A stretch of 64,000 bases of DNA, taken from Pseudomonas entomophila (GTDB taxonomy: Bacteria > Pseudomonadota > Gammaproteobacteria > Pseudomonadales > Pseudomonadaceae). A program made the position numbers and the translations under genes. This document shows positions 29,392 to 39,411 of the stretch, in pieces; position 1 is the stretch's first letter; each line of letters starts with the position of its first letter. The notes beneath the pieces were generated by a model. That model was not told the DNA's origin, did no database searches, and saw only the letters and a program-made list of their open reading frames with translations. Location of the stretch: the NCBI RefSeq assembly GCF_013523165.1, contig NZ_JAAMQI010000001.1, forward strand, positions 326,090-390,089, in the 5' to 3' direction.

Positions 29392-31011
29392 CTACCTCGG
29401 CGTTTCTGCCGCCTCCGGCACCAGAAACGCCGCTTCCAGCAACTGCCGGGTGTACGGATGCCGAGGCGTGGCGAACACGGTCTCGGCGTCTCCCTGCTCC
29501 ACCACCTGGCCTTGCTTGATCACCATCAATTGATGGCTCAACGCCTTGACCACCGCCAGGTCGTGGCTGATGAACAGGTAGGTCAGGTTGTACTTGCGCT
29601 GCAGCGAGCGCAGCAGTTCGACCACCTGGCGCTGCACGGTCCGGTCCAGCGCCGAGGTGGGCTCGTCGAGGAGGATCAGCGCCGGCTTGAGCACCAGCGC
29701 GCGAGCGATGGCGATGCGTTGGCGCTGCCCGCCGGAAAACTCGTGGGGGTAGCGATGCCGCGTTTCAGGGTCCAGGCCGACTTCGCGCAGTGCTTCGATG
29801 ATCGCCGCCTGCTGCGCCTGGGCATCACCGATACCGTGGATGCGCAGCCCTTCGCCCACGATGTCCGCCACGCTCATGCGCGGGCTCAGGCTGCCGAAGG
29901 GATCCTGGAACACCACCTGCATCTGCCGCCGCAGGGGGCGGACCTGGTTCGGTGTCATGCCCTGCAGGTCCTGGCCGTCGAAGCTAATCTGGCCCTGGCT
30001 GGCGATCAGCCGCAGGATCGCCAGGCCCAGGGTCGACTTGCCCGAGCCGCTCTCGCCGACGATGCCGAGCGTACGGCCCTGAGGCAGGCTGAAGCGAATG
30101 TCCTGGACCGCCTTGACGTGATCCACCGTACGCCGCAGCAGGCCTTTGCGGATCGGGAACCAGACGCGCAGGTCGCGTATCTCCAGCAGGGGCGGGCCGG
30201 CCTCGGTGGTGGCCGGGTCGCCGCTCGGTTCGGCATTGATCAGCATCTGGGTGTAGGGGTGCTGCGGGGCGCTGAACAGTGCCTGGCAATCGGCCTGCTC
30301 GACGATGCGCCCCTGTTGCATCACGCACACCCGATGGGCGATGCGCTTGACCAGGTTGAGATCATGGCTGATCAGCAACAGCGACATGCCCAGGCGTGCC
30401 TGCAGGTCCTTGAGCAGCTCGAGGATCTTCAGCTGCACGGTGACGTCGAGCGCCGTGGTCGGTTCGTCGGCGATCAGCAGTTCCGGTTCGTTGGCCAGGG
30501 CCATGGCGATCATGACCCGTTGCCGCTGGCCCCCAGACAGCTCGTGGGGCAGTGCCTTGAGCCGCTTGGCAGGCTCGGGAATCCCCACCAGGTCGAGCAG
30601 CTCGAGGGTGCGGGCGGTCGCCTGCTTGCCACTGAGCCCCTTGTGCAGCAACAGCACCTCGTTGATCTGCTTTTCCAGGCTGTGCAACGGGTTCAGCGAG
30701 GTCATCGGCTCCTGGAAGATCATCGCGATGCGGTCGCCCCGGATCTGCCGCAGGGGTCTTTCGCCCAGCGTCAGCAGGTCCTGTCCACCGTACTGGATGC
30801 TGCCGCTGGGGTGACGTGCCAACGGGTAGGGCAGCAGGCGCAGGATCGAGTGGGCGGTCACCGACTTGCCCGAGCCGCTCTCGCCGACCAGGGCCAGGGT
30901 CTCGCCCCGCCGGATGTCGAAGCTCACGCCTTCGACGACCCGCTGCACGCGGTCGCCGCCGACGAATTCGACCGACAGGTCACGGACTTCGATCAGGTTG
31001 CGGTCGTGCAT
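29392..31011 (-). CDS. nppD: Peptide/nucleoside-peptide ABC importer, double ATPase subunit (NppD/YejF type)
   Basis: A 539-residue protein with two fused ABC ATPase domains. The first has GESGSGKS near residue 42, LSGGQRQRV and LLIADEPTTALD. The second has GESGSGKS near 320, FSGGQRQRI and LILLDEPTSALD. Each is followed by the oligopeptide-transporter C-terminal extension (HPYTQMLINAEP, HPYTRQLLEA). It energises the two permeases encoded just upstream. The start is one base after the permease stop (TGACATG) with GAGGAA. In P. aeruginosa the homologous last gene of the npp operon precedes mltD's neighbourhood in the same order. The symbol is by homology and synteny. Confidence 0.88.
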   Translation of the reverse strand: MHDRNLIEVRDLSVEFVGGDRVQRVVEGVSFDIRRGETLALVGESGSGKSVTAHSILRLLPYPLARHPSGSIQYGGQDLLTLGERPLRQIRGDRIAMIFQEPMTSLNPLHSLEKQINEVLLLHKGLSGKQATARTLELLDLVGIPEPAKRLKALPHELSGGQRQRVMIAMALANEPELLIADEPTTALDVTVQLKILELLKDLQARLGMSLLLISHDLNLVKRIAHRVCVMQQGRIVEQADCQALFSAPQHPYTQMLINAEPSGDPATTEAGPPLLEIRDLRVWFPIRKGLLRRTVDHVKAVQDIRFSLPQGRTLGIVGESGSGKSTLGLAILRLIASQGQISFDGQDLQGMTPNQVRPLRRQMQVVFQDPFGSLSPRMSVADIVGEGLRIHGIGDAQAQQAAIIEALREVGLDPETRHRYPHEFSGGQRQRIAIARALVLKPALILLDEPTSALDRTVQRQVVELLRSLQRKYNLTYLFISHDLAVVKALSHQLMVIKQGQVVEQGDAETVFATPRHPYTRQLLEAAFLVPEAAETPR

Positions 31012-31012
31012 G

Positions 31013-32032
31013 TCATTTCCTCGGGTCGAACGCATCGCGGGCGGATTCGCCAATGAACACCAGCAGGCTGAGCATGATCGCCAGGACGGCGAAGGCGCTG
31101 ATGCCCAGCCAGGGCGCCTGGAGGTTGGATTTGCCCTGCGCCACCAGCTCGCCGAGCGAGGGCGCGCCCGGCGGCAGGCCGAAGCCGAGGAAGTCGAGCG
31201 CGGTCAGCGTGCCGATGGCCCCGGTGAGGATGAACGGCAAGTAGGTCATGGTCGAGATCATCGCGTTGGGCAGGATGTGCCGGTACATGATCGCGCCATC
31301 GCGCATGCCGAGCGCCCGGGCGGCGCGCACGTATTCCAGGTTGCGACCGCGCAGGAACTCGGCGCGCACCACGTCGACCAGGCTCATCCAGGAAAACAGC
31401 AGCATGATGCCCAGCAGCCACCAGAAGTTCGGCTGCACGAAGCTGGCCAGGATGATCAACAGGTAGAGCACCGGAAGCCCGGACCAGATTTCCAGGAAGC
31501 GCTGCCCGGCCAGGTCCACCCAGCCCCCATAGAACCCTTGCAGCGCGCCCGCGATCACGCCGATCACCGAGCTGAGGGCGGTCAGGGTCAAGGCGAACAA
31601 CACGGAAATGCGGAACCCGTAGATCACCCGTGCCAGCACATCGCGACCCTGGTCGTCGGTGCCCAGCAGGTTTTCCGTGGAGGGCGGGGCAGGAGCCGGG
31701 ACCTTGAGGTCGTAGTTGATGCTCTGGTAGCTGAACGGGATCGGTGCCCACAGCACCCAGCTGTCCTTGGCCGCCAGCAGTTCGCGGATGTAGGGGCTCT
31801 TGTAGTTGGCTTCCAGTGGGAATTCGCCGCCGAAGGTGGTTTCCGGGTAGCGCTTGAACGCCGGGAAATACCAGTGGCCGTCATAGTGGACGGCGATCGG
31901 CTTGTCGTTGGCGATCAACTCGGCGCCCAGGCTCAGCCCGAACAGGATCAGGAACAACCACAGCGACCACCACCCCCGGCGGTTGGCCTTGAACCGTTCG
32001 AAGCGGCGTCGATTGAGGGGAGAAAGGGCCAT
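31013..32032 (-). CDS. nppC: ABC importer permease (NppC/YejE type)
   Basis: A 339-residue inner membrane permease with an N-terminal helix after a basic start (LNRRRFERFKANRRGWWSLWLFLILF), a large periplasmic loop, then five helices. The EAA-loop pattern VRAARALGMRDGAIMYRHILPNAM contacts the ATPase. The family is the DppC/OppC-like YejE. One base separates it from the neighbouring genes on each side, so the operon is tightly packed. Confidence 0.9.
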   Translation of the reverse strand: MALSPLNRRRFERFKANRRGWWSLWLFLILFGLSLGAELIANDKPIAVHYDGHWYFPAFKRYPETTFGGEFPLEANYKSPYIRELLAAKDSWVLWAPIPFSYQSINYDLKVPAPAPPSTENLLGTDDQGRDVLARVIYGFRISVLFALTLTALSSVIGVIAGALQGFYGGWVDLAGQRFLEIWSGLPVLYLLIILASFVQPNFWWLLGIMLLFSWMSLVDVVRAEFLRGRNLEYVRAARALGMRDGAIMYRHILPNAMISTMTYLPFILTGAIGTLTALDFLGFGLPPGAPSLGELVAQGKSNLQAPWLGISAFAVLAIMLSLLVFIGESARDAFDPRK

Positions 32033-32033
32033 G

Positions 32034-33107
32034 TCAGTGCTCCCGGCTGTCGAAGTCGATGCGAGGGTCGACCAGGGTATAGGTCAGGTCGCCGATCAGC
32101 TTCACCACCAGCCCCAGCAACGTGAAGATGAACAGCGTGCCGAAGACCACGGGGTAGTCGCGGTTGATCGCCGACTCGAAGCTCAGCAGGCCCAGCCCGT
32201 CAAGGGAGAAGATCACCTCGATCAGCAGCGAGCCGGTGAAGAAGATGCCGATGAAGGCCGACGGGAAGCCTGCGATCACCAGCAGCATCGCGTTGCGGAA
32301 CACGTGCCCGTAGAGCACCCGCGAGCGGCTCAGGCCCTTGGCCTTGGCGGTGACCACGTATTGCTTGTTGATCTCGTCGAGGAAGCTGTTCTTGGTCAGC
32401 AGCGTCATGGTGGCGAAGTTGCCGATCACCAGCGCCGTGATCGGCAGCACCAGGTGCCAGAAATAGTCGAGCGCCTTGCCCAGGGGCGACAGTTCGTCGA
32501 AGTTGTTCGAGGTCAGGCCGCGCAGGGGGAACCAGTCCAGGTAGCTGCCGCCGGCGAACACCACGATCAGCAGGATGCCGAACAGGAACGCCGGAATCGC
32601 ATAGCCCACGACGATCGCCGAACTGGTCCACACGTCGAAGTGGCTGCCGTGGCGCACGGCCTTGGTGATGCCCAGTGGAATCGACACCAGGTACATGATC
32701 AACGTGCTCCACAGGCCCAGCGAGATCGACACGGGCAGCTTTTCGGCGATCAGGTCGATCACCCGTGCGTCACGGTAGAAGCTCTCGCCGAAGTCCAGCC
32801 GTGCGTAATTCTTGATCATGATCCACAGCCGTTCGGGCGCCGACTTGTCGAAGCCGTACATGTGCTCGATCTCGGCGACCAGGGCCGGGTCCAGGCCTTG
32901 GGCCCCGCGGTAGTTCGAGCCGGCCACGGCCACTTCGCCGCCACCGCCGGCGATCCGGCTGGTGGCGCCTTCGAAGCCTTCGAGCTTGGCGATCATCTGC
33001 TCGACAGGACCGCCTGGTGCGGCCTGGACGATGATGAAGTTGATGACCAGGATGCCGAACAGGGTCGGCACGATCAGCAGCAGGCGGCGCAGGATGTAGG
33101 CGAGCAT
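32034..33107 (-). CDS. nppB: ABC importer permease (NppB/YejB type)
   Basis: A 357-residue permease of the DppB/OppB-like YejB family. It starts [34 protein letters not shown], the classical first helix, and has the EAA loop [25 protein letters not shown]. Six transmembrane helices are visible. An in-frame upstream extension to 33173 was rejected since it overlaps the binding-protein gene and lacks homology. It pairs with the YejE-type permease. Confidence 0.9.
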   Translation of the reverse strand: MLAYILRRLLLIVPTLFGILVINFIIVQAAPGGPVEQMIAKLEGFEGATSRIAGGGGEVAVAGSNYRGAQGLDPALVAEIEHMYGFDKSAPERLWIMIKNYARLDFGESFYRDARVIDLIAEKLPVSISLGLWSTLIMYLVSIPLGITKAVRHGSHFDVWTSSAIVVGYAIPAFLFGILLIVVFAGGSYLDWFPLRGLTSNNFDELSPLGKALDYFWHLVLPITALVIGNFATMTLLTKNSFLDEINKQYVVTAKAKGLSRSRVLYGHVFRNAMLLVIAGFPSAFIGIFFTGSLLIEVIFSLDGLGLLSFESAINRDYPVVFGTLFIFTLLGLVVKLIGDLTYTLVDPRIDFDSREH

Positions 33108-33108
33108 G

Positions 33109-34962
33109 TCAGTGCGCTCCGGCAGCGGCAGTGGCGTCTGCCGGGTGAGACGGGGCCGTGGCAGCGGTGGCATCAGGCTTGATCCACCAGGTGTTCAGGC
33201 CGACGTCGTATGGCGGCGACTGCTCGGGGTGGCCGACCCGGTTGCTGTAGGCGACCCGCCAGGTCTTGATGTGCCAGTTGGGGATGACGTAGTAGCCCCA
33301 GAGCAGCACGCGGTCGAGCGCCCGGGTGTGGGCGATCAGGCTCTGGCGCGAGTCGGCGTTGATCAGGCCTTCGACCAGGTGATCGATGGCCGGGTCACGC
33401 AGGCCGATCAGGTTGCGGCTGCCCGGTTTGTCGGCGCTGCTGCTGGACCAGAACTCGCGTTGCTCGTTGCCGGGCGATGAGGACTGCGGGAAGCTGCCGA
33501 CCATCATGTCGAAATCGCGCGAGCGCATGCGGTTGATGTACTGCGACACGTCCACGCGGCGGATGCTCAGGTCGATGCCCAGGTCGGCCAGGTTGCGCTT
33601 GAAGGGCAACAGGACACGTTCGAATTCGGTCTGTACCAGCAGGAACTCGATCGATACGGGCGTGCCCTGGGCATCGACCATCTTGTCGTCGACGATCTTC
33701 CAGCCGGCCTCGAGCAGCAGTCGGTAGGCTTCGCGCTGGTGGTCGCGGATCATGCCGCTGGCATCGGTGACCGGGTTGTGGAAGGCAGTGGTGAACACCG
33801 GTTCGGGAATCTGCCCGCGCAGCGGATCGAGAATCTTCAGCTCCTCGAGGCCTGGCAACCCGCGCGAGGCCATCTCGGAGTTCTCGAAGTAGCTGCCGGT
33901 ACGGGTATAGGCGCCGTTGAACAGCTGCTTGTTGGTCCATTCGTAGTCCAGCAGCAGGTTCAGCGCCTGGCGGACCCGCACGTCCTGGAACAGGGGGCGA
34001 CGCAGGTTGAAGACGAAGCCCTGCATGCCGGTCGGGTTGCCGTTGGGCAGCTCCTCGCGGATCAATCGACCGTCGCGCACGGCCGGCACGTTGTAGGCCG
34101 TGGCCCAGTTCTTGGCGCTCATCTCCAGCCAGTAATCGAATTGCCCGGCCTTGAGCGCTTCCAGCGCCACGGCATTGTCGCGGTAGTAGTCGAAGGTCAT
34201 CTGGCCGAAATTGAACGTGCCGCGGTTGATCGGCAAGTCCTTGGCCCAGTAGTTCTCGACACGCTCGTAGCGGATCGAGCGGCCCGGCTTGACCTCGGCC
34301 ACGCGGTAGGGGCCACTGCCCAGTGGCGGCTCGAAGCTGGTGCCGTCGAACGCGCGGTCGGCCCACCAGTGCTTGGGCAACACGACCAACTGCCCGAGGA
34401 TCAGCGGCAACTCGCGGTTGTCCTTGTGCTTGAAGATGAACCTCACGCGGTGCGCGTCTTCGGCCACCGCCTCGGCCACATCGGCGTAGTACATGCGGTA
34501 CAACGGGGCGCCCTGGGTCGTCAGCGTGTTGAAGGAGAACACCACGTCGTCGGCCGTGACCGGTGTGCCGTCGTTGAACCTGGCTTCAGGGCGCAGGTAG
34601 AAGCGCACCCAGCTGTTGTCGGGGGCTTTTTCGATCCTGCCGGCCAACAGCCCGTACTCGGTGAACGGCTCGTCCAGGCTCTGGCGCATCAGCGTGTCGT
34701 AGACCAGCTCCAGGCCTTCGGCCGGGGTGCCTTTGTTGCTGAAGGGGTTGAGGCTGTCGAAGCTGCCCGTGCCGGACTGCCGGAACACACCCCCTTTGGG
34801 CGCATCCGGATTGACGTAGCCGAAATGCGTGAACCCGTCCGGGTACTTGGGCGGCTCGTCGTAAAGCGTCAGGGCGTGCTGGGGCGCGGCCAGCGTCGGC
34901 AGGGCGAGGCAGGCCAGCAACAGGCTGCCGGCCCACTGGCGCAGACGGTGCAAGGGCATCAT
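33109..34962 (-). CDS. nppA2: Extracellular solute-binding protein 2 of the importer (NppA2/YejA type)
   Basis: A 617-residue periplasmic binding protein (SBP_bac_5). The signal peptide spans residues 1-24 ([15 protein letters not shown]), then the family opening [22 protein letters not shown]. Later motifs are [18 protein letters not shown] and [26 protein letters not shown]. It delivers peptide-like substrates to the permeases. The start ATG (34960-34962) overlaps the upstream gene's stop and has GGAG eight bases away. It is clearly paralogous to the next gene (shared GGx[25 protein letters not shown]) but well diverged. Confidence 0.9.
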   Translation of the reverse strand: MMPLHRLRQWAGSLLLACLALPTLAAPQHALTLYDEPPKYPDGFTHFGYVNPDAPKGGVFRQSGTGSFDSLNPFSNKGTPAEGLELVYDTLMRQSLDEPFTEYGLLAGRIEKAPDNSWVRFYLRPEARFNDGTPVTADDVVFSFNTLTTQGAPLYRMYYADVAEAVAEDAHRVRFIFKHKDNRELPLILGQLVVLPKHWWADRAFDGTSFEPPLGSGPYRVAEVKPGRSIRYERVENYWAKDLPINRGTFNFGQMTFDYYRDNAVALEALKAGQFDYWLEMSAKNWATAYNVPAVRDGRLIREELPNGNPTGMQGFVFNLRRPLFQDVRVRQALNLLLDYEWTNKQLFNGAYTRTGSYFENSEMASRGLPGLEELKILDPLRGQIPEPVFTTAFHNPVTDASGMIRDHQREAYRLLLEAGWKIVDDKMVDAQGTPVSIEFLLVQTEFERVLLPFKRNLADLGIDLSIRRVDVSQYINRMRSRDFDMMVGSFPQSSSPGNEQREFWSSSSADKPGSRNLIGLRDPAIDHLVEGLINADSRQSLIAHTRALDRVLLWGYYVIPNWHIKTWRVAYSNRVGHPEQSPPYDVGLNTWWIKPDATAATAPSHPADATAAAGAH

Positions 34963-36788
34963 TGGGGGGTCTCCGAAGGCTTGAGCCACCAGCTGTTCAG
35001 GCCCAGGGTGTAGGGCGGCGTGGCGACGAAGGCGAACCGATTGCGGTAGGCCAGGCGATGGGTGTCCAGGTACCAGTTGGGGATCATGTAGTCGTGCCAC
35101 GACAGGACGCGGTCGAGCGCCCTGGCCGCAGCGACCTGCTCGTCACGGGTGCTGGCGGCCAGCAAGGTCTCGAGCAGGTGGTCGACGATAGGGTCCTGGA
35201 CGCCTGCGTAGTTCTTGCTGCCCTTGATCGTGGCCTGGCTGGAGTGGAAGTACTGCCACTGCTCGAGCCCTGGGCTGAGGGTCTGGGTCAGGGTCATGAG
35301 GACCATGTCGAAGTCGAACTGATCCAGGCGCTGCTTGTACTGGGCGCGGTCGACGGTGCGCAGGCGCGCCTGTACACCGATGCTGGCCAGGTTCTCCATG
35401 TATGGTTGGAAGATGCGCTCGAGGTTGGGGTTGACCAGCAGCAGCTCCAGGCGCAGGGGCTGCCCCTTCGCATCGACCAGGCGCTGGTTCTTGAGGGTCC
35501 AGCCCGCGTCGGCGAGCAGGCCGAGCACCTTGCGCAGCGTGACTCTGTCGATCCCGTGGCCGTGGGTCGTGCCGACCCTGTACGGCTGGGTGAACAAGGC
35601 GTCTGGCAATTGCCCGCGGTAGGGCGCCAGCAGCAGCCATTCCTGACCCGTGGGCAGGCCAGTGGCGGCGAATTCGCTGTTGGGGTAGTAGCTGGTGGAG
35701 CGTCGGTAGGCGTCGCTGAACAAGGTCCGGTTGGCCCACTCGAAGTCGAGCATCAACCCCAGGGCATGCCGCACCCGAGGGTCGGCCAGCGCGCCACGGC
35801 GGCTGTTCATGAACAACCCTTGTGTCTGCGTCGGGATCCGGTGAGGGATCTGCGCCTTGATCACCTCGCCACGACGCACGGCCGGGAACCGATAGCCATT
35901 GGCCCAGTTCTTGGCCTGGTGCTCGATGTAGAGGTCGAATTCACCGGCCTTGAAGGCTTCGAAGGCGACGGTCGAGTCGCGATAGAACTCGTACTCGACG
36001 CGGTCGAAGTTGTACTTGCCTCGGTTGACGGCCAGGTCCTTGCCCCAGTAGTCCCTGACCCGCTCGAACACCAGGCGGCGCCCCGGCACGACGTCGGTGA
36101 TGCGATAGGGACCACTGCCCAGGGGGGGCTCGAAGGTGGTCGCCTTGAAGTCGCGGGTTTTCCAGTAGTGTTCGGGCAGCACCGGCATTTCACCCAGGCG
36201 CAGGATCAGCAGGGGGTTGTCTGCACGCTTGAACACGAACCGGATGCGCAGCGGGCCGAGCACGTCGACACGCTGCACCTCTTGCAGGCTGGTGCGATAG
36301 GTCGGGTGACCGTCCTTGAGCAAGGTGCGGTACGAGAACGCCACGTCTGCCGAGGTGATGGGGTGGCCATCGTGAAAGCGCGCCTGCGGTCGCAGGTTGA
36401 AGACCACCCAGCTCCGGTCCTCGCTGTACTCCACCGAGCGGGCGATCAGGCCGTAGCTGGAGGTCGGCTCGTCGCCCGAAGGGTCGTACTGGCCCGTGCC
36501 GACCATCAACGGCTCGTTGAGCTCGTTGACGCCATATTGCAGGAAGTTCGGCGTGGTGACCGGGCTGCTGCCCTTGAAGGTGTAAGGGTTGAGCGTGTCG
36601 AAGGTGCCGAAGGCCATGGCACGCAGGGTGCCGCCTTTGGGCGCACGGGGGTTGACCCAGTCGAAGTGGGTGAAGCTGGCCGGGTACTTGAGTGTGCCGA
36701 ATTGCGCGTAGCCGTGGCTTTCGCTGACGGCCGCGACGACGGGAAAGCTCAAGGCCAGGCTGATGAGCAGCAGGAGAGGGCGTATCAA
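34959..36788 (-). CDS. nppA1: Extracellular solute-binding protein 1 of the importer (NppA1/YejA type)
   Basis: A 609-residue SBP_bac_5 protein with signal peptide MIRPLLLLISLALSFPVVAA and the family segments ASFTHFDWVNPRAPKGGTL and [18 protein letters not shown]. The start codon is TTG (36786-36788). No ATG or GTG upstream is in frame without losing the signal peptide, and GGATCG is the only ribosome-site candidate, so translation may be modest. It is the first gene of the five-gene operon. In P. aeruginosa NppA1A2BCD imports peptidyl-nucleoside antibiotics and related peptides. Confidence 0.88.
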   Translation of the reverse strand: MIRPLLLLISLALSFPVVAAVSESHGYAQFGTLKYPASFTHFDWVNPRAPKGGTLRAMAFGTFDTLNPYTFKGSSPVTTPNFLQYGVNELNEPLMVGTGQYDPSGDEPTSSYGLIARSVEYSEDRSWVVFNLRPQARFHDGHPITSADVAFSYRTLLKDGHPTYRTSLQEVQRVDVLGPLRIRFVFKRADNPLLILRLGEMPVLPEHYWKTRDFKATTFEPPLGSGPYRITDVVPGRRLVFERVRDYWGKDLAVNRGKYNFDRVEYEFYRDSTVAFEAFKAGEFDLYIEHQAKNWANGYRFPAVRRGEVIKAQIPHRIPTQTQGLFMNSRRGALADPRVRHALGLMLDFEWANRTLFSDAYRRSTSYYPNSEFAATGLPTGQEWLLLAPYRGQLPDALFTQPYRVGTTHGHGIDRVTLRKVLGLLADAGWTLKNQRLVDAKGQPLRLELLLVNPNLERIFQPYMENLASIGVQARLRTVDRAQYKQRLDQFDFDMVLMTLTQTLSPGLEQWQYFHSSQATIKGSKNYAGVQDPIVDHLLETLLAASTRDEQVAAARALDRVLSWHDYMIPNWYLDTHRLAYRNRFAFVATPPYTLGLNSWWLKPSETPQ

Positions 36789-36885
36789 GTCGGCGATCCG
36801 ATCCAGGCAGCTTGGGCTTCGATCGGGCTACAGTAACAGCTTGTTCAGCCTCGAAAAAGGCCGCTTTCATATGGCGCACGAGGTG

Positions 36886-36911
36886 GGCCTGGGGAGGGGA
36901 TCCGCCAGGCC
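36886..36911 (-). terminator. Hairpin after mltD
   Basis: GGCCTGG / CCAGGCC, a 7-bp perfect stem with a 12-base loop, sits just past the mltD stop. It is without a T tract. It lies upstream of the transporter operon, whose promoter must fall within 36789-36919; no clear hexamers were seen there. Confidence 0.45.
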
Positions 36912-36919
36912 TCGGCGTC

Positions 36920-38359
36920 TCAGCGGCTGACGTAGACCGTCAGGGTCTGGCCCGGCTTGAGGGCCTGCCCGCTGCGGGGGTTCCAGCGCTTGAGGTGCTT
37001 CATCTCGACGTTGAAGCGCTTGGCCACCATGTACAGCGAATCGCCCTTGCGGACCTTGTACTGCGTGGTGCGCTGCTTGGAGGCCGCCACGCGGTTGGCT
37101 GCTGCCGACGGAGCGCTGCCACCGCGCAGCGCCAGGACCTGGCCTGCCTTGAGGCGATTGCCTGGCAGACGGTTCCAGCGTTGCAGGTCCTTGACCGAGA
37201 CCTTGTTGGCGCGTGCGATGGCGCCCAGGTTGTCGCCCCGCTTGACGCGGTAGCTGCGCGTCTTGGCGACCGGTGCGGACGCCTCGGCCAGCGCCGCTTC
37301 GAAAGCGCCTTTCCGGGGTTGCAGCGACACCAGTTGCTCGGGTTTGAGATTCGAGAGGCTGGCGCTGAGCAGTTCGGCCTTGGCCGTCGGTACGAGCAGG
37401 CGTTGCGGGCCGTCGACGGTCATGCGCTTCTTGAAGGCCGGGTTCAGCTGGATCAGCTCGTCCTCGTCGATGTCGGCGAAGGCGGCGACCCGGGTCAGGT
37501 CCAGCCGATCGTTGATGACCACGGCCTCGAAGTAGGGCTCGTTGGCGATGGGGGTCAAGTTGACGCCATACGCTTCCGGCGTCATGACCACCTGCGACAG
37601 GGCCAGCAGCTTGGGCACGTAGTTCTGGGTTTCCTGCGGCAGCGGCAGGTTCCAGTAGTCGGTCGGCAGGCCGAGCTTCTGGTTGCGCTCGATGGCCCGG
37701 CTTACCGTGCCTTCACCGGCGTTGTACGCCGCCAGGGCCAGCAGCCAGTCGCCGTTGAACATGTCGTGCAGCTTGCTCAGGTAGTCCAGGGCCGCGTTGG
37801 TCGATGCGGTGATGTCGCGCCGGCCATCGTAGAAGTTGGTCTGGCGCAGGTTGAAATACTTGCCTGTGGTGGGGATGAACTGCCACAGGCCGACCGCGTG
37901 GGCGCGGGAGTAGGCCATGGGGTTGTAGGCGCTCTCGATCGCCGGCAGCAGGGCCAGCTCCAGCGGCATGTCGCGTTCCTCGAGCCGCTCGACGATGTAG
38001 TGCATGTACAGGCTGCCACGCTCCCCGGCGGTCTCGACGAACGACGGGTTGCTGGAGAACCACAGGCGCTGCTGCTCGATGCGCGGATTGACGCCGATGC
38101 TGTCCTGCAGTACGAAGCCGCGGCGCATGCGCTCCCAGACGTCCTGAGGTGCCTGCTCCACCGGCTTGGGCGCGGCGGTCATGAGCACCGGCTTGTGCTT
38201 GATCCTGGCCTGGTAGTTGGGCACTTGGACACTGTCGGCCTCGCTGACCCGCGAGGTGCTCTGGCAGCCCACCAGCGTGGCGGCCAGCGCCAGGGCAGCG
38301 GCCTGTGCCAGGCGGGTCAGGGCGGCGGATTGGACGGTCCTTCGGCTTCGAGTAGACAT
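36920..38359 (-). CDS. mltD: Membrane-bound lytic murein transglycosylase D
   Basis: A 479-residue lipoprotein. The signal peptide ends in the lipobox LVGC with Cys32. The SLT domain has catalytic Glu142 in LLPAIESAYNP, followed by GLWQFIPTTGKYF and ALAAYNAGEGTVSRAI. Two LysM domains at the C-terminus (YRVKRGDNLGAIARANKV, YKVRKGDSLYMVAKRFNV) bind peptidoglycan. It cleaves glycan strands to anhydro-muropeptides, the feedstock for NagZ-based recycling. The start at 38359 was chosen to put the basic n-region at the N-terminus. Promoter hexamers lie 37-65 bases upstream. Confidence 0.95.
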   Translation of the reverse strand: MSTRSRRTVQSAALTRLAQAAALALAATLVGCQSTSRVSEADSVQVPNYQARIKHKPVLMTAAPKPVEQAPQDVWERMRRGFVLQDSIGVNPRIEQQRLWFSSNPSFVETAGERGSLYMHYIVERLEERDMPLELALLPAIESAYNPMAYSRAHAVGLWQFIPTTGKYFNLRQTNFYDGRRDITASTNAALDYLSKLHDMFNGDWLLALAAYNAGEGTVSRAIERNQKLGLPTDYWNLPLPQETQNYVPKLLALSQVVMTPEAYGVNLTPIANEPYFEAVVINDRLDLTRVAAFADIDEDELIQLNPAFKKRMTVDGPQRLLVPTAKAELLSASLSNLKPEQLVSLQPRKGAFEAALAEASAPVAKTRSYRVKRGDNLGAIARANKVSVKDLQRWNRLPGNRLKAGQVLALRGGSAPSAAANRVAASKQRTTQYKVRKGDSLYMVAKRFNVEMKHLKRWNPRSGQALKPGQTLTVYVSR

Positions 38360-38395
38360 CGGCGGGGACGGGTTTCCGGGCAAAAAATTTCGGCG

Positions 38396-38424
38396 ATTCT
38401 AGGAACCGCGTCCCGTCTGGTCAA
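38396..38424 (-). promoter_or_regulatory. Sigma-70 promoter of mltD
   Basis: On the minus strand TTGACC (38419-38424), a 17-base spacer and TAGAAT (38396-38401), 37 bases before the mltD ATG. A perfect palindrome overlaps the -35. Confidence 0.7.
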
Positions 38425-38434
38425 CCTTTGACCA
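38418..38434. promoter_or_regulatory. Palindrome over the mltD -35
   Basis: TGGTCAA-CCT-TTGACCA is a perfect 7-bp-arm inverted repeat centred on the mltD -35 and downstream of the gloB stop. It could be an operator, or a hairpin ending gloB transcription, though it lacks a T tract. Confidence 0.4.
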
Positions 38435-38458
38435 ATAACCCGATGGAACTTGAGGCTT

Positions 38459-39238
38459 TCAGAAGCTGTCTTTCCAGCGCCTCAGGGCAGCAAACACGGT
38501 GCTCGCATCGCCACCGGCCATCGCGCCCCGTTCGTCCGCTTTTTGTTTAACAGATGTTTCAGCGCAGCGCAGGAAGGGGTTGGTCGACCGCTCGAGCGCG
38601 AGCGTCGAAGGCAGTGTGATACGGCCGACAGCCCGCCACTGCTCGACCTCCGCCAGGCGGGCGGCAATGGCCGGATTTTCGGGTTCCACGGCCTGGGCGA
38701 AGCGCAGGTTGCTCAAGGTGTACTCATGGGCGCAATACACCTGCGTGGCGTCTGGCAGGGCGGCCAGGCGCTCGAGCGAGGCATGCATCTGGGCCGGTGT
38801 GCCTTCGAACAGCCGCCCGCAACCACCGGCGAACAGGGTGTCGCCGCTGAACAGAATGGGCGTCTGGCCGTTGACGGCGTGCAGGGCGATATGGCCCAAG
38901 GTGTGGCCTGGCACTTCGATGACCGTGAACGTCAGCCCCAGGGCCTCGACACGGTCGCCTTCGACCAGCCCGCGATCGCGCGCCGGGATCGTTTCTCTGG
39001 CCGGCCCGCTGACCTGAGCGCCGGTGGCCTGCTTGAGGCGCTCGACGCCGCCGACATGGTCGTGGTGATGGTGGGTGATCAGGATGGACGTCAATGTCCA
39101 CCCAGGGTGCGCCTCGAGCCAGTCGAGGACCGGCTGGGCGTCCCCCGGATCGACCACCGCGCATCGGCGCGTGTCCGTATCCTGTAACAGCCAGATATAG
39201 TTGTCCGAGAAAGCAGGTAACGCATCGATCTGTATCAT
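38459..39238 (-). CDS. gloB: Hydroxyacylglutathione hydrolase (glyoxalase II)
   Basis: A 259-residue metallo-beta-lactamase-fold enzyme. The metal motif [11 protein letters not shown] is followed by [31 protein letters not shown] and [14 protein letters not shown]. It hydrolyses S-D-lactoylglutathione to D-lactate and glutathione, the second step of methylglyoxal detoxification. The start is ATG 39238 ([10 protein letters not shown]). It diverges from the methyltransferase gene, as in other gammaproteobacteria where gloB faces a yafS-like gene and rnhA. Confidence 0.95.
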   Translation of the reverse strand: MIQIDALPAFSDNYIWLLQDTDTRRCAVVDPGDAQPVLDWLEAHPGWTLTSILITHHHHDHVGGVERLKQATGAQVSGPARETIPARDRGLVEGDRVEALGLTFTVIEVPGHTLGHIALHAVNGQTPILFSGDTLFAGGCGRLFEGTPAQMHASLERLAALPDATQVYCAHEYTLSNLRFAQAVEPENPAIAARLAEVEQWRAVGRITLPSTLALERSTNPFLRCAETSVKQKADERGAMAGGDASTVFAALRRWKDSF

Positions 39239-39411
39239 GAGCAAGGTCCGATTCGCCTGACGGTGGGCAGGGCAGTCATCTTATGGACCGTCGAAGGCAC
39301 CGCCAAGTTTGCCGGGTGATCGAAGGGGCGACGGCCAGGCTCTGGTCGACCCGTGCGGCGCTGGCGCCTTCACACGAGGCCAGACCTGACAACCGATCCG
39401 AGGAGATCACC

